From the NCBI GenBank assembly GCA_020431945.1, contig JAGQHH010000080.1, positions 1 to 16,603 on the forward strand: a DNA stretch of 16,603 nt. The letters are read 5' to 3'. The DNA comes from Cyanobacteria bacterium HKST-UBA02. GTDB taxonomy: Bacteria; Cyanobacteriota; Vampirovibrionia; Obscuribacterales; Obscuribacteraceae. Shown here one piece after another: positions 6,283 to 14,181 of the stretch. A program made the translations under genes and the position numbers. The notes below the pieces were generated by a model. That model was not told the origin of the DNA and searched no databases. It saw nothing but the letters and a program-made list of their open reading frames with translations. How positions within the stretch are numbered: the stretch's first letter is position 1; the number at the start of each line of letters is the position of its first letter.

Positions 6283-6966
6283 ATGGATCCTAAAATACCA
6301 GTTCTCTGCCTTTTGATGGCCCTCTCCCTGAGCGCAGGGGCGGCACGGGTCAGCGCCGCTCCGGACGGGACCGTGAAACAGGTCGCACCGACCCAGGCTT
6401 CCCTGGAAGAGTGCCGTAACGAGAGTGAAGCCAATCCCGGAGACGCCAAGATCAAGTTCAAGTATGCCGAGCTTCTGCGCGCTGCCGGTCAGAACGAGGA
6501 AGCCTGCCAGGCTTATTTGCAGGTAACCGAGATCGATGCTTCCAACTATGTCGCTTACCACTGGCTTTCTCAGATTTGTGACGATCAGGCGCAGTTGAGC
6601 GAAGCGGTCAGCAGGCTTGAATATCTCATGCAGACCAAGCCCAAGGATCTACTCCTGCGAGTTGCCCTTTCGGAGCTCCTGGAGAGGCAAGGCAACTATT
6701 ATCGTGCTTCGCGTCCGCTTATCGATCTGATTTTTGCTGACGGCGTGCCTCCGGAATATGCCAAAAAGGTGGACGACCGGATCCGCTTCTTGCAAGCCAA
6801 AGCAAAAGAAGTACAGGTGAAGCGCAAAGCATCCGAAATCAAACTCGGGCATAATGAAGTCGATCTCCCGCTTCCCGGCGAGTCCCTCGAGAAAGGCCTC
6901 TATGCCTCTCGGCCGGACAACTCCGGCAGCGACTCGGAGTTCGGGAACACCAGGTTGCATCATTAG
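6283..6966 (+). CDS. Exported TPR-repeat protein
   Basis: A 227-residue protein. Residues 1-26 form a signal peptide (hydrophobic core PVLCLLMALSLSAGA, likely cleavage after VSA). Residues 40 to about 150 contain three TPR-like helix pairs, including AKIKFKYAELLRAAGQNEEA, YVAYHWLSQICDDQAQLSEA and LLLRVALSELLERQGNYYRA. From about 160 a Lys/Ala-rich helix follows, then a polar, probably disordered tail. It is likely a periplasmic scaffold or assembly factor; its partner is unknown. It has its own strong promoter and lies 24 bases before the lipoprotein gene, so the two probably form one operon. Confidence 0.8.
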   Translation: MDPKIPVLCLLMALSLSAGAARVSAAPDGTVKQVAPTQASLEECRNESEANPGDAKIKFKYAELLRAAGQNEEACQAYLQVTEIDASNYVAYHWLSQICDDQAQLSEAVSRLEYLMQTKPKDLLLRVALSELLERQGNYYRASRPLIDLIFADGVPPEYAKKVDDRIRFLQAKAKEVQVKRKASEIKLGHNEVDLPLPGESLEKGLYASRPDNSGSDSEFGNTRLHH

Positions 6967-6990
6967 CTTCTCGCTTCTCAGGATCTCAGC

Positions 6991-7779
6991 ATGCTTTCCA
7001 TAAAGAATCAGCTTCTACTCGGACTATCGGTCTGCCTGGCTCTGTCGGCATGCCGCGCCACCATGCGCCCGGACGATTCGCTTCCCCGGCTTCAGAAGGC
7101 GGAGTCGAAGCAAGGCGACACTACTTCCGAAGCTTCGGAGGCTTCCATCAGCAATCCCACCGTGTCTTCCAACCTGGCGGAGGAAAAGGCAGTGACACCG
7201 GGCATCATCGAAGCCTGGAAGCTCGCCACGGTGGGCAAGGATGAGAAAGGGGCCATGGCTATTCTCGAAAAGCTCAACAAGGAGCATCCCAACATATCGA
7301 CGGTTCAGTTCATGATGGGTCAGGTGCGTGAGCTCTACGGCAAGGACAAAGAGGCTGTGGACCACTACCAGAAAGCCGTGGTGATCAACAAATTCAGCTC
7401 CATGCAGACCTTCAAGCTCGCCGAGTCCATGCGCAAGTCCGGTGATTTCGAGGGCTCCCTGGTCTACTATCGCAAGCTCGGCGAGAATCTGGAGCGAGGC
7501 TCCGAGATGATCGAGCAGGATATAAAAGACAAAAAGGTCGAGTACACAGAAGGTACCGAGCGCCTGAACATGCAGAAGCAGCTCCTCGATTCGGTGCGGC
7601 TCGGTCTCGCGAAGTCCCTGGTGGAAGCCGGTGGTCATGAGGAAGAGGCTCTGCAAGTTTTGAGCAAGCTTCAGGGCAGGAGCCCTAAGGTCAAGGAAGA
7701 CGCTCTGGCCACGCTCAAGAAACTGGTTGAAAAAAATCCCGCGAACGGACAAGCTAAGGACCTTCTAAATCGCTTCTAA
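6991..7779 (+). CDS. TPR-containing lipoprotein
   Basis: A 262-residue protein with a lipoprotein signal peptide: a basic start, a hydrophobic core and the lipobox LSAC with Cys21 as the lipidated residue. No Asp follows at +2 (it is Arg), so outer-membrane sorting is plausible by the E. coli rule. A polar Ser/Glu linker runs to about residue 65. TPR-type helices follow at about 75-170 (VQFMMGQVRELYGKDKEAVD, QTFKLAESMRKSGDFEGSLV) and again near the C-terminus. The start has AGGA seven bases upstream. It may act with the preceding exported TPR protein in envelope assembly, an inference from adjacency and shared architecture. Confidence 0.8.
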   Translation: MLSIKNQLLLGLSVCLALSACRATMRPDDSLPRLQKAESKQGDTTSEASEASISNPTVSSNLAEEKAVTPGIIEAWKLATVGKDEKGAMAILEKLNKEHPNISTVQFMMGQVRELYGKDKEAVDHYQKAVVINKFSSMQTFKLAESMRKSGDFEGSLVYYRKLGENLERGSEMIEQDIKDKKVEYTEGTERLNMQKQLLDSVRLGLAKSLVEAGGHEEEALQVLSKLQGRSPKVKEDALATLKKLVEKNPANGQAKDLLNRF

Positions 7780-7866
7780 AGTTCGCCAGGCAAGCCGATA
7801 TACAGAGCTTCTTGTCGTACAATTGAAAACGATAGCGACTGCATATGTTTTTCGGGGGGTCTTTCT

Positions 7867-8994
7867 ATGGTGAAAGAGACTGTGCAACGCCAGCCAGCCA
7901 AGGCTGCCGTTGAGGAGATAGCGGTAGACGGTTTCGACCATGTCGAGTTCTACGTCGGCAACGCCCTTCAGGCTTGCTACTACTATCACCGGGGCTTCGG
8001 TTTCGATGTGGTCGGCTATCGAGGTCTGGAGACCGGCGAGCGCGACAAGGTCTCTTATGTCCTCCAGCAGAGCGGTGTCAGACTGGTTCTCACCGGAGCC
8101 CTCAGCTCGGACAGCGAGATTGCCGAGCATGCTTACAAGCACGGCGACGGTGTCAAGACCGTAGGTTTCCGGGTGCGCGATGCTCGTAAGGCTTTCGAGA
8201 CAGCCGTCGCCCGCGGTGCCGAGGCTCACGAGCAGCCGGCGGTCAGTGAGGACGAGGACGGACGTTTCGTCAGCGCTGCGGTCCGCACCTATGGTGATAC
8301 CATCCATCGTTTTGTCGAGCGCCAGGACTATAAAGGTTGCTTCGCCCCGGGCTTCACTCCGGTGAACAAGAAAGCGAGCTCGACGGTGGGTCTGATGAGC
8401 ATCGACCATATCGTCGGCAATGTCGAAGTCGATCGCATGGAATACTGGGTGGACTTCTACAAGAAAGTATTCGGTTTCTACGTATACCAGTACTTCGATG
8501 CCGACGACATCAGCACCAAGTATTCGGCTCTCGTCTCCAAAGTCATGGCGAACAAGAGCGGCACTATCAAGATGCCGATCAACGAGCCTGCCGAAGGGAT
8601 TCGCAAGTCCCAGATTCAGGAGTATCTCGACTATTACACCGCCGGTGGTGTACAGCATATCGCCATCACCACGAAAGACATCATCAAGACCGTGGGCGAG
8701 CTCAAGGAGCGCGGTGTCGATTTCCTGACAGTGCCTCAGAGCTATTACGACACACTCACGGAGCGGGTCGGCGAGATCGAAGAAGACATCGAAGAGCTGG
8801 CCAAGCTGGGGATTCTTGTCGACCGCGAATCCGAGGGCTATCTCCTGCAGATCTTCACCAAACCTGTAGAAGACAGACCGACTCTCTTCTTCGAAGTGAT
8901 TCAGAGAAAAGGTGCCAAAGGTTTCGGCAAAGGCAATTTCAAAGCTCTCTTCGAGTCCATCGAAAGAGAGCAGGCCCTGCGCGGCAACCTCTAG
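7867..8994 (+). CDS. hpd: 4-hydroxyphenylpyruvate dioxygenase
   Basis: A 375-residue cytoplasmic Fe(II) enzyme that converts 4-hydroxyphenylpyruvate, the transamination product of tyrosine, to homogentisate. It has the two vicinal-oxygen-chelate halves, with the active site in the C-terminal one. The iron ligands are His181 (SIDHIVGN), His264 (GGVQHIAI) and Glu343 (LFFEVIQR). The family hallmark MPINEPAxGxRKSQIQEYL and the C-terminal lid GFGKGNFKALFESIEREQ are intact. Hydroxymandelate synthase is a close relative, but the NFKALFE lid favours the dioxygenase. The start follows a GGGGGG ribosome site, and a strong terminator ends the unit. No homogentisate 1,2-dioxygenase is in the window, so the product could feed tyrosine breakdown, tocopherol-like quinones or pyomelanin. 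Confidence 0.95.
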   Translation: MVKETVQRQPAKAAVEEIAVDGFDHVEFYVGNALQACYYYHRGFGFDVVGYRGLETGERDKVSYVLQQSGVRLVLTGALSSDSEIAEHAYKHGDGVKTVGFRVRDARKAFETAVARGAEAHEQPAVSEDEDGRFVSAAVRTYGDTIHRFVERQDYKGCFAPGFTPVNKKASSTVGLMSIDHIVGNVEVDRMEYWVDFYKKVFGFYVYQYFDADDISTKYSALVSKVMANKSGTIKMPINEPAEGIRKSQIQEYLDYYTAGGVQHIAITTKDIIKTVGELKERGVDFLTVPQSYYDTLTERVGEIEEDIEELAKLGILVDRESEGYLLQIFTKPVEDRPTLFFEVIQRKGAKGFGKGNFKALFESIEREQALRGNL

Positions 8995-9020
8995 TCAGGG
9001 ACGACCAACAGACTGCACAA

Positions 9021-9049
9021 AAGAGCCCGGGCATTGCCCGGGCTCTTTC
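9021..9049. terminator. Bidirectional rho-independent terminator
   Basis: AAGAGCCCGGGC (9021-9032) pairs perfectly with GCCCGGGCTCTT (9036-9047) around an ATT loop. On the plus strand a short T run follows (CTCTTTCT). On the minus strand the same stem ends in CTCTTTTGTG. It lies between hpd (+) and the convergent 158-residue gene (-) and should serve both. Confidence 0.9.
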
Positions 9050-9089
9050 TAATTCGTTTCAGCTATCGAACTGAATAACTTCTGCGAGC

Positions 9090-9566
9090 TTACTTGCGGA
9101 AGGTAACAGTGGCGATTTCGTTTTCGAATTTGACTTCGCCTTCGAAGCCGAATTCTTTGGCGAAAGCGGATACGCAGTTTGCGAAGCCGGCGCACATTTT
9201 CTCTTCTTGCTCTTTGTTCATGTGACCGCACTGCTTCATGGTGTTCCAGATGGCGCAGGAGAGGTACTTGAGGTGAGCTTCTTTCTCATCGCCGAAGATC
9301 TCGATCTTGCTGCCGAAAACGTTGGTTTCGAATTCAGCTTTGGCTTTGACGAGGTCGAGGGGAGTTTTGACGCCCATCTCTTTGTAGTGCTTGACCATCG
9401 GCATTCTGGTGAGAGCCTGGAACTCGTTGACAGCTTCTTCGCCGTGCTTGGCGAGAACGGTCATGGCAGCCATCATGTTGCTGGTGAAGGCGAGAGCTGT
9501 TTGCTTTTGGATTTGCTCTTGTTTCCACTCGGGCTTGATTTCGGTCTTTTGAAGTGTGGTAGTCAT
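9090..9566 (-). CDS. Conserved-looking 158-residue cytoplasmic protein, unknown function
   Basis: No signal peptide or membrane segment is present. A GGAGAG ribosome site lies six bases before ATG, and the codons are uniform in a way suggesting good expression. The N-terminal half is helical (ALAFTSNMMAAMTVLAKHGEEAVNEFQ). The C-terminal half has four cysteines (C104, C113, C125, C131), then a beta-like GEVKFENEIATVTFRK end. This Cys-spaced alpha/beta ending loosely resembles the L-2-amino-thiazoline-4-carboxylate hydrolase-like fold, but I cannot confirm that. A TACAAT -10-like box lies on the minus strand at 9615-9620, about 50 bases upstream of the start. The gene stands alone between two terminated or divergent units. 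Confidence 0.7.
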   Translation of the reverse strand: MTTTLQKTEIKPEWKQEQIQKQTALAFTSNMMAAMTVLAKHGEEAVNEFQALTRMPMVKHYKEMGVKTPLDLVKAKAEFETNVFGSKIEIFGDEKEAHLKYLSCAIWNTMKQCGHMNKEQEEKMCAGFANCVSAFAKEFGFEGEVKFENEIATVTFRK

Positions 9567-9688
9567 TTAAAACTCTCCAGTTAATACACAGGAATGAAAA
9601 AATTTCACTGACCCATTGTACGAGGCAGACAGCAAGGATTAGCCGCTTTTAAGACAAGTTTCGGCTTTGTTCTTGGCAAGGACCCGTT

Positions 9689-10831
9689 TCAAAGACCGGC
9701 TGCAGATACGGCTTCCAGGGCTTTCACCAGCTTTTCCATCTCTTCGGGACTGCCGATGGTGATCCGCACGCAGGAGGGCAGGCCGAATGGACCCAGTGGT
9801 CTCACGGCGATGCCGTGCCGGAGGAGCCCCATATTGAGAGCCGCTGCTCTTTCTTCGGAGCCCATCTCCACCATGACGAAGTTCGAGTAAGAAGGAGCGC
9901 GCTGGAAGCCCAGGCGGTCGAGATTCTCGTTGAGGAATCTCTTGCCTTCTTTATTGTTCTTCTTGGTGCGATCGAGAAAATCATGATCGTCCAGGGCCGC
10001 CAGACCGGCTGCCTGGGCCGGGATGCTGGGCTCGAAAGGAAGCTTGATACGATTGATATAGTCGATGAGGATCTCGTGACCGAGCCCGTAACCGACTCTC
10101 AGTCCCGCCATTCCATAAGCCTTCGAGAAAGTCCGCAGGGTGAGCACGTTGTCCAGGCGGTATTGCATGGAATTGGGAAAATCCATATCCGAGCTGGTGA
10201 AGTCTACATAGGCTTCATCGAGAATGACCAGGACGTGCTCCGGCACGCTCTTCATGAAAGTCTCGAATTGCTTGCGCTTGAAAATGGTGCCTGTGGGATT
10301 GTTGGGATTGCAGAGATAGACGATCTTGGTCTTGGGATTGATCGCCTCGGCAATGCTCTCGAGATCGAAAGTGTAATTCTTGAGCGGTACTGTATTGAGC
10401 TTGATTCCCTGGGCGTTGACCAGGACATAGAGCCCGATGAAAGTACCTTCCGAGGTGAGCACTTCGTCGTCGTTATGCAGGAACGCCCGGACTGTGTTGG
10501 CAAGGATGCTCTCGGAGCCGCTGCCGATGGCGACATTCTCGATCTTGGCGTGATAGTGATCGGCCAGGGCCTGTCTGAGCCTGGTGCCTCCCATCTCGGG
10601 ATAGCGGTTGATGGTGTTGAGACACTCCCGCACCGCTTCCATGACGCTCTCGGGTGGGCCGAGGGAATTCTCGTTGCTCGCCAGGTTGATGAAATTGTCG
10701 ATGCCGAGCTCTTGCTTGAGGATATCCGGCGGCTTTCCCGGTCGATAGGGCTTCAGGGCCATCACATGAGGAGGCACCAGCCCGGTGGGAAGGCTGTCGG
10801 TGATCGTGACATTGAGATCGGTGTTCGGCAT
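9689..10831 (-). CDS. hisC: Histidinol-phosphate/aromatic aminotransferase
   Basis: A 380-residue fold-type I PLP aminotransferase. Visible motifs are NLASNENSLGPP (49-60), CNPNNPTG (174-181), the cofactor-contacting LDEAYVDF (204-211, Asp205) and TFSKAYGMAGLRVGY with the Schiff-base Lys237. A C-terminal SCVRITIGSPEEM contains the carboxylate-binding Arg. HisC transfers an amino group from glutamate to imidazole-acetol phosphate in histidine synthesis. The NLASNEN variant also occurs in enzymes that accept aromatic amino acids, which could link it to the nearby hpd. ATG 10829-10831 starts 20 or so residues before homology; its GGAG is too distant (19 bases), and TTG 10870 is the alternative. 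No other his gene is nearby. Confidence 0.88.
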   Translation of the reverse strand: MPNTDLNVTITDSLPTGLVPPHVMALKPYRPGKPPDILKQELGIDNFINLASNENSLGPPESVMEAVRECLNTINRYPEMGGTRLRQALADHYHAKIENVAIGSGSESILANTVRAFLHNDDEVLTSEGTFIGLYVLVNAQGIKLNTVPLKNYTFDLESIAEAINPKTKIVYLCNPNNPTGTIFKRKQFETFMKSVPEHVLVILDEAYVDFTSSDMDFPNSMQYRLDNVLTLRTFSKAYGMAGLRVGYGLGHEILIDYINRIKLPFEPSIPAQAAGLAALDDHDFLDRTKKNNKEGKRFLNENLDRLGFQRAPSYSNFVMVEMGSEERAAALNMGLLRHGIAVRPLGPFGLPSCVRITIGSPEEMEKLVKALEAVSAAGL

Positions 10832-10992
10832 GTCGTGTGAAAAAGTAACACTCCTGAACGGCAAATTCAATCATTCTCAAGACGGGAAGCCAGTCTAGTC
10901 AAGCGCTCGGAGAGCTAATCTCGGCGTATTGCGCTGTCTCGGGGCCCGGACTTACCTAAATGTCCCTGTTGTGCTACCATTTAGTGTTGAAT

Positions 10993-11066
10993 GCGGGTGT
11001 AGTTCAATGGTAGAACGGTAGCCTTCCAAGCTGCACACGCGGGTTCGATTCCCGCTACCCGCTCCA
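10993..11066 (+). tRNA. tRNA-Gly (anticodon UCC)
   Basis: A full 74-base cloverleaf. The acceptor GCGGGTG pairs with TACCCGC (one G-U), the D-arm is GTTC/GAAC, and the anticodon stem GTAGC/GCTGC encloses loop CTTCCAA with anticodon TCC. The T-arm is GCGGG-TTCGATT-CCCGC, the discriminator is T and CCA is encoded. A weak promoter-like TTACCT-17-TACCAT lies just upstream (about 10952-10980). No duplicated 3' end marking an integrated element was seen. Confidence 0.97.
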
Positions 11067-11159
11067 TTTATTATCCAGCCGATTTCCTCCGGGGCGCTAT
11101 TGAAACAATGCTCCCGTCCCTGATAGACTGCTTTTCGTGCGTTTTCAGGGGTGGCTCTC

Positions 11160-12155
11160 GTGATTGCTGACAGGGTTAGTCTCAGCGACGTGCTCGTCGC
11201 GCAGAAAAGAATCAAAGGCTTCGTGCTCAACACACCGCTGGCCAAAAGCTACTGGTTGAGCGATGTTTCCAAGGCGGAAGTCTGGATGAAGCTGGAGAAC
11301 CTCCAGAATACAGGCTCCTTCAAACTGCGTGGTGCTCTCAATGCCCTGAGCTGGGCCCGGGAAAAGGGTCTGGTAAAAGTCTTCTCTTCATCCATGGGCA
11401 ACCATGCTCTGGGGGTTTCCCAGGCCGCCGTCTTCACCGAGCGTGAAGTGACTATCTGTCTTCCCGAGACCGTCTCCGCCGCCAAAGCCAAAAAGCTCGA
11501 CCGGTACAGCGTCGGGATCATCAAGCATGGCGATGATCCCGAGGTCACCGAGCAGTTCGCCCGGCGTCTGGCTTCCGAGAAAAAAGGACTCTATATCTCT
11601 CCTTATAACAACCCCGAAGTGATCTGCGGTCAGGGCACCGTCGCTCTCGAGATGTTCGAGCGGGTTCCCAAGCTCTCCACCATCATCGTCGCTGTGGGCG
11701 GTGGCGGACTGGTGAGCGGCATCGCCACGGTGGCCAAGACTATCAATCCGTCATGCCGAATCGTCGGCGTTGTGGCAGCGAGCTCGCCCACCATGCAGAA
11801 AGCCTGCCGGGAAGGTCGCATCACCCAGTGTCCGCCTGTTCCTACCCTGGCCGACAGCATCTCGGGCAATATCGAGGCCGACTCCATCACTTTCCCCCTG
11901 GTCCAGGATCTTGTGGACGAGTGGGTAGCCGTGGACGAGACCGACATCGCCTCCACCATTTTCGAGTTCCTCGACAACGAAGGAATGCTCATCGAAGGCG
12001 CCGCCGCCTGTGCTGTGGCTGCCATCGCCAAGAAGCTGATCAACTTCAAGCCCAGGGAGAAAGTGGCGGTGGTTGTCTGCGGTGGCAATATCGCCCGCAA
12101 GCAGTGGCGCGAGGTGGTGGTCGAGCACCTGGTGGGTGCCGGCAAACCGGCCTGA
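11160..12155 (+). CDS. Threonine/serine dehydratase, short catabolic type
   Basis: About 331 residues, a fold-type II PLP enzyme that deaminates threonine to 2-oxobutanoate (or serine to pyruvate). The cofactor lysine is in NTGSFKLRGALNAL (about Lys55), the substrate loop is SSMGNHALGVSQAA, and the phosphate-binding loop is GGGGLVSG. The family's SGGN near the C-terminus is CGGN here. It ends after the catalytic domain, with no ACT-type regulatory domain, as in TdcB-type enzymes and serine racemases, so isoleucine feedback is unlikely. GTG 11160 is preferred because AGGGG lies about eight bases upstream; GTG 11151 has no spacing for a ribosome site. The gene begins 93 bases after tRNA-Gly and may read through from it. 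Confidence 0.88.
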   Translation: MIADRVSLSDVLVAQKRIKGFVLNTPLAKSYWLSDVSKAEVWMKLENLQNTGSFKLRGALNALSWAREKGLVKVFSSSMGNHALGVSQAAVFTEREVTICLPETVSAAKAKKLDRYSVGIIKHGDDPEVTEQFARRLASEKKGLYISPYNNPEVICGQGTVALEMFERVPKLSTIIVAVGGGGLVSGIATVAKTINPSCRIVGVVAASSPTMQKACREGRITQCPPVPTLADSISGNIEADSITFPLVQDLVDEWVAVDETDIASTIFEFLDNEGMLIEGAAACAVAAIAKKLINFKPREKVAVVVCGGNIARKQWREVVVEHLVGAGKPA

Positions 12156-12247
12156 GTCGCCCGGGTATCTCAATCTCTGTCACGTGTCACGGTACCCGTG
12201 ATAGCCAAGACAGTAAAAACAATAAATTGATTTGCGAGGATCGAGCG

Positions 12248-14086
12248 ATGTTGAGAAAAAGGTCGGTTGTCGTTGTTCTCAGCCTGGTATCGATGTTCTC
12301 ATCGATATTGCTTTCTCCCCGGGCGCTCGCCCAGGACGCGAATTTTTCCCGGGAGGCGGTACCACAGTCGGTGAACAACCTCGACCTGTGCACCCTCGCT
12401 TATCAGCTCTACCATCAGTCTCTCTGTCTGCCTCTCGATCCCTGGTACGACCTGTTGTCCCGTGTCGGGAGCGACCGGCGCGACAACATCTGCCGTTTCA
12501 CTCATGAGTACGCGGCACAACTGGGTGGTGCGCCGGCCAACCCGGTCTCCAGTTCAGACCAGGGCTATTACAGCGGTCCGAACTCGGCCCGGGGCTGGAG
12601 CGACAGCAATCTCAGGCTCGATCCCATCCTTACCAATTACAGGCATGTGGACGCGAGATTGCCTGCTTTCACCAGGGACGGTTCCTGTTTCATCGCCCTG
12701 CGCGCCCCTGCCTATGTCACCGACAACATCAAACTCATCGAAGGGATGCGCTATAGCATGAAGCCGGGCGGCTATCCTTCGAACAATCTCGAGCTGGTCC
12801 CGATTCGGCAGTACCCGAACGGCGAGGATCACCTGGTATTGTTCGAAGGAGGCACCGGTGTCTATGGGAGCTCCAGTCCTGCCTGGAGCTTGATGGGCTT
12901 CGTCATGATGCAGAAGACACCCACCGGCTACGACGCGCATATAGTTTTTCGCGGCAGCCGCAGCGGCTCTTCCCTGACCAAGACGGTCTGGAATGCCCAG
13001 GATGTGATCGGCGCTCCCAAAGGAAATCCCGACTGGATAACCGATCTGCAGAGCAGCAAGCAGATCGAGCAGCCTCTGGTGAGCAGAGTCGGCAAGGTGA
13101 CCAAAGGCTTTGCCGAGGCGATCCCCACCATGCTCGGTCCGGTGGCTGCCTGCTGCAAATATCTTTCCCAGACCTATCCGGCGCCGGAGCATATCTATGT
13201 CACCGGTCACAGTCTCGGTGCCGGCCTGGCAAGCCAGTTCGCCAGCGCCGTGGCCCAGGGAAGCTTCGGCGATGAGCTCAAACAGGAAGTGGTTGGTTGG
13301 CCCTGGGAGCAGACGACGCTAGTCGCCTTCGCCCAGCCTATCCCTGGCGATCCTGCATGGGCTGCCAGTTTCGATAAGATCTCGCCTTCTTCCCAGCACT
13401 TCTGGGTGGACGGCGATACCGTGGTGGAAGCATCATCGGGAACTCTAATGGGACTGCTCATAGACAAAGGGGAGCATGTCGGGGCTCAGAAAAAGCTTTC
13501 CAAGCTTTCCGGCTGCGAGGACAATCCTCACGAAGTCTTCGTCATCCGGGCGGCTCTCCTGAAAGACCTCGCCGGGAGCTCGGCACTGCCGGCGCAGCTC
13601 GCCCGGGAAAGCACCTGGGGCTATTATGAGAGCTTCAGCAAGATGCTGGCGGGCCAGCCTAAGAGCTTCGTCTATCCCGGCGCTCAGCCACCGTATATAG
13701 TGACCCGCGAGAATCTCAAGAGGGTCCTGCAAAATTACAATCTCGGTCCCGAATTCGATCGCTGGCTCGATCAGGTCTATTCCAGAATGATCTCCGACAA
13801 GAGCAGTTATATAGGATTCAAGTTCCAGAGCACCCTGGACGATCGTCGCAAGCTCGTCTCGGATATCGCCTCCTGGATGAGAAAGCCGACGGATGATAAG
13901 AACCGGGAGCTCGACAGTCTGGCCAGCGAGTTCGGTCTCATCGACGGCAATCTCGGTCTGACCGATGAGGAGCGCTGGATCTATCTCGGTTTGATTCTAT
14001 CTCGGGCGCAGAAAGCCGACCTGTCTCTCGATGAGCTGATGACTCGCTCCGAGATCAGGAACGCCCTCGACTCGAAGGTGGAATAA
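12248..14086 (+). CDS. Secreted class 3 lipase-like alpha/beta hydrolase
   Basis: A 612-residue exported protein. The open frame extends far upstream into the dehydratase gene, but ATG 12248 has GAGG eight bases before it and begins a clear signal peptide (VVVVLSLVSMFSSILLSP, cleavage near ALA-QD). The central region (about 190-440) is a lipase-3 domain: IVFRGS (233-237) around the oxyanion hole and the nucleophile elbow GHSLGAG (320-326, Ser322). Candidate partners are Asp390 in VDGDTV and His428 in NPHEV. Such enzymes hydrolyse acylglycerols or phospholipids. The N-terminal 170 residues contain cysteines that could form disulfides. The C-terminal 170 residues are helical and of unknown role. 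It is larger than a typical class 3 lipase (about 300 residues). Confidence 0.85.
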   Translation: MLRKRSVVVVLSLVSMFSSILLSPRALAQDANFSREAVPQSVNNLDLCTLAYQLYHQSLCLPLDPWYDLLSRVGSDRRDNICRFTHEYAAQLGGAPANPVSSSDQGYYSGPNSARGWSDSNLRLDPILTNYRHVDARLPAFTRDGSCFIALRAPAYVTDNIKLIEGMRYSMKPGGYPSNNLELVPIRQYPNGEDHLVLFEGGTGVYGSSSPAWSLMGFVMMQKTPTGYDAHIVFRGSRSGSSLTKTVWNAQDVIGAPKGNPDWITDLQSSKQIEQPLVSRVGKVTKGFAEAIPTMLGPVAACCKYLSQTYPAPEHIYVTGHSLGAGLASQFASAVAQGSFGDELKQEVVGWPWEQTTLVAFAQPIPGDPAWAASFDKISPSSQHFWVDGDTVVEASSGTLMGLLIDKGEHVGAQKKLSKLSGCEDNPHEVFVIRAALLKDLAGSSALPAQLARESTWGYYESFSKMLAGQPKSFVYPGAQPPYIVTRENLKRVLQNYNLGPEFDRWLDQVYSRMISDKSSYIGFKFQSTLDDRRKLVSDIASWMRKPTDDKNRELDSLASEFGLIDGNLGLTDEERWIYLGLILSRAQKADLSLDELMTRSEIRNALDSKVE

Positions 14087-14104
14087 TTTTGCTGAGTTGA
14101 TAGC

Positions 14105-14180
14105 GTCAAGTTCTGTGCCTTGACATGCCCCATAATAGCCTGGCTTCCGAGCGGTACTGCCCAGTTGTACAGTCCGCTCG
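14105..14180. repeat. Two inverted repeats upstream of the AbiE promoter
   Basis: GTCAAG (14105-14110) and CTTGAC (14119-14124) are a perfect six-base inverted pair. Further on, CGAGCGG-T-ACTG (14148-14159) pairs with CAGTCCGCTCG (14170-14180), an 11-pair stem with one bulged base and a ten-base loop. Neither is followed by a T-run. The second could still help end lipase transcription. Both lie exactly where the GC-rich chromosomal style gives way to the A+T-richer AbiE genes. Confidence 0.5.
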
Positions 14181-14181
14181 C

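Noticed and set aside
7765..8658. A 297-codon minus-strand frame opposite hpd
   Set aside because: The hpd frame has unambiguous family motifs. The antisense frame has none and follows from the codon bias of hpd.
9815..10840. A 341-codon plus-strand frame opposite the aminotransferase
   Set aside because: It mirrors the aminotransferase codons and has no motif, ribosome site or signal.
12187..12201. TCACGG-TAC-CCGTGA hairpin after the dehydratase gene as a terminator
   Set aside because: The stem is only six pairs and no T-run follows. It may be chance.
11753..12247. A 777-codon open frame joining part of the dehydratase gene to the lipase
   Set aside because: The first 165 codons lie out of frame inside the dehydratase gene and read as low-complexity Arg/Gly/His. 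The signal peptide and ribosome site place the true lipase start at 12248.
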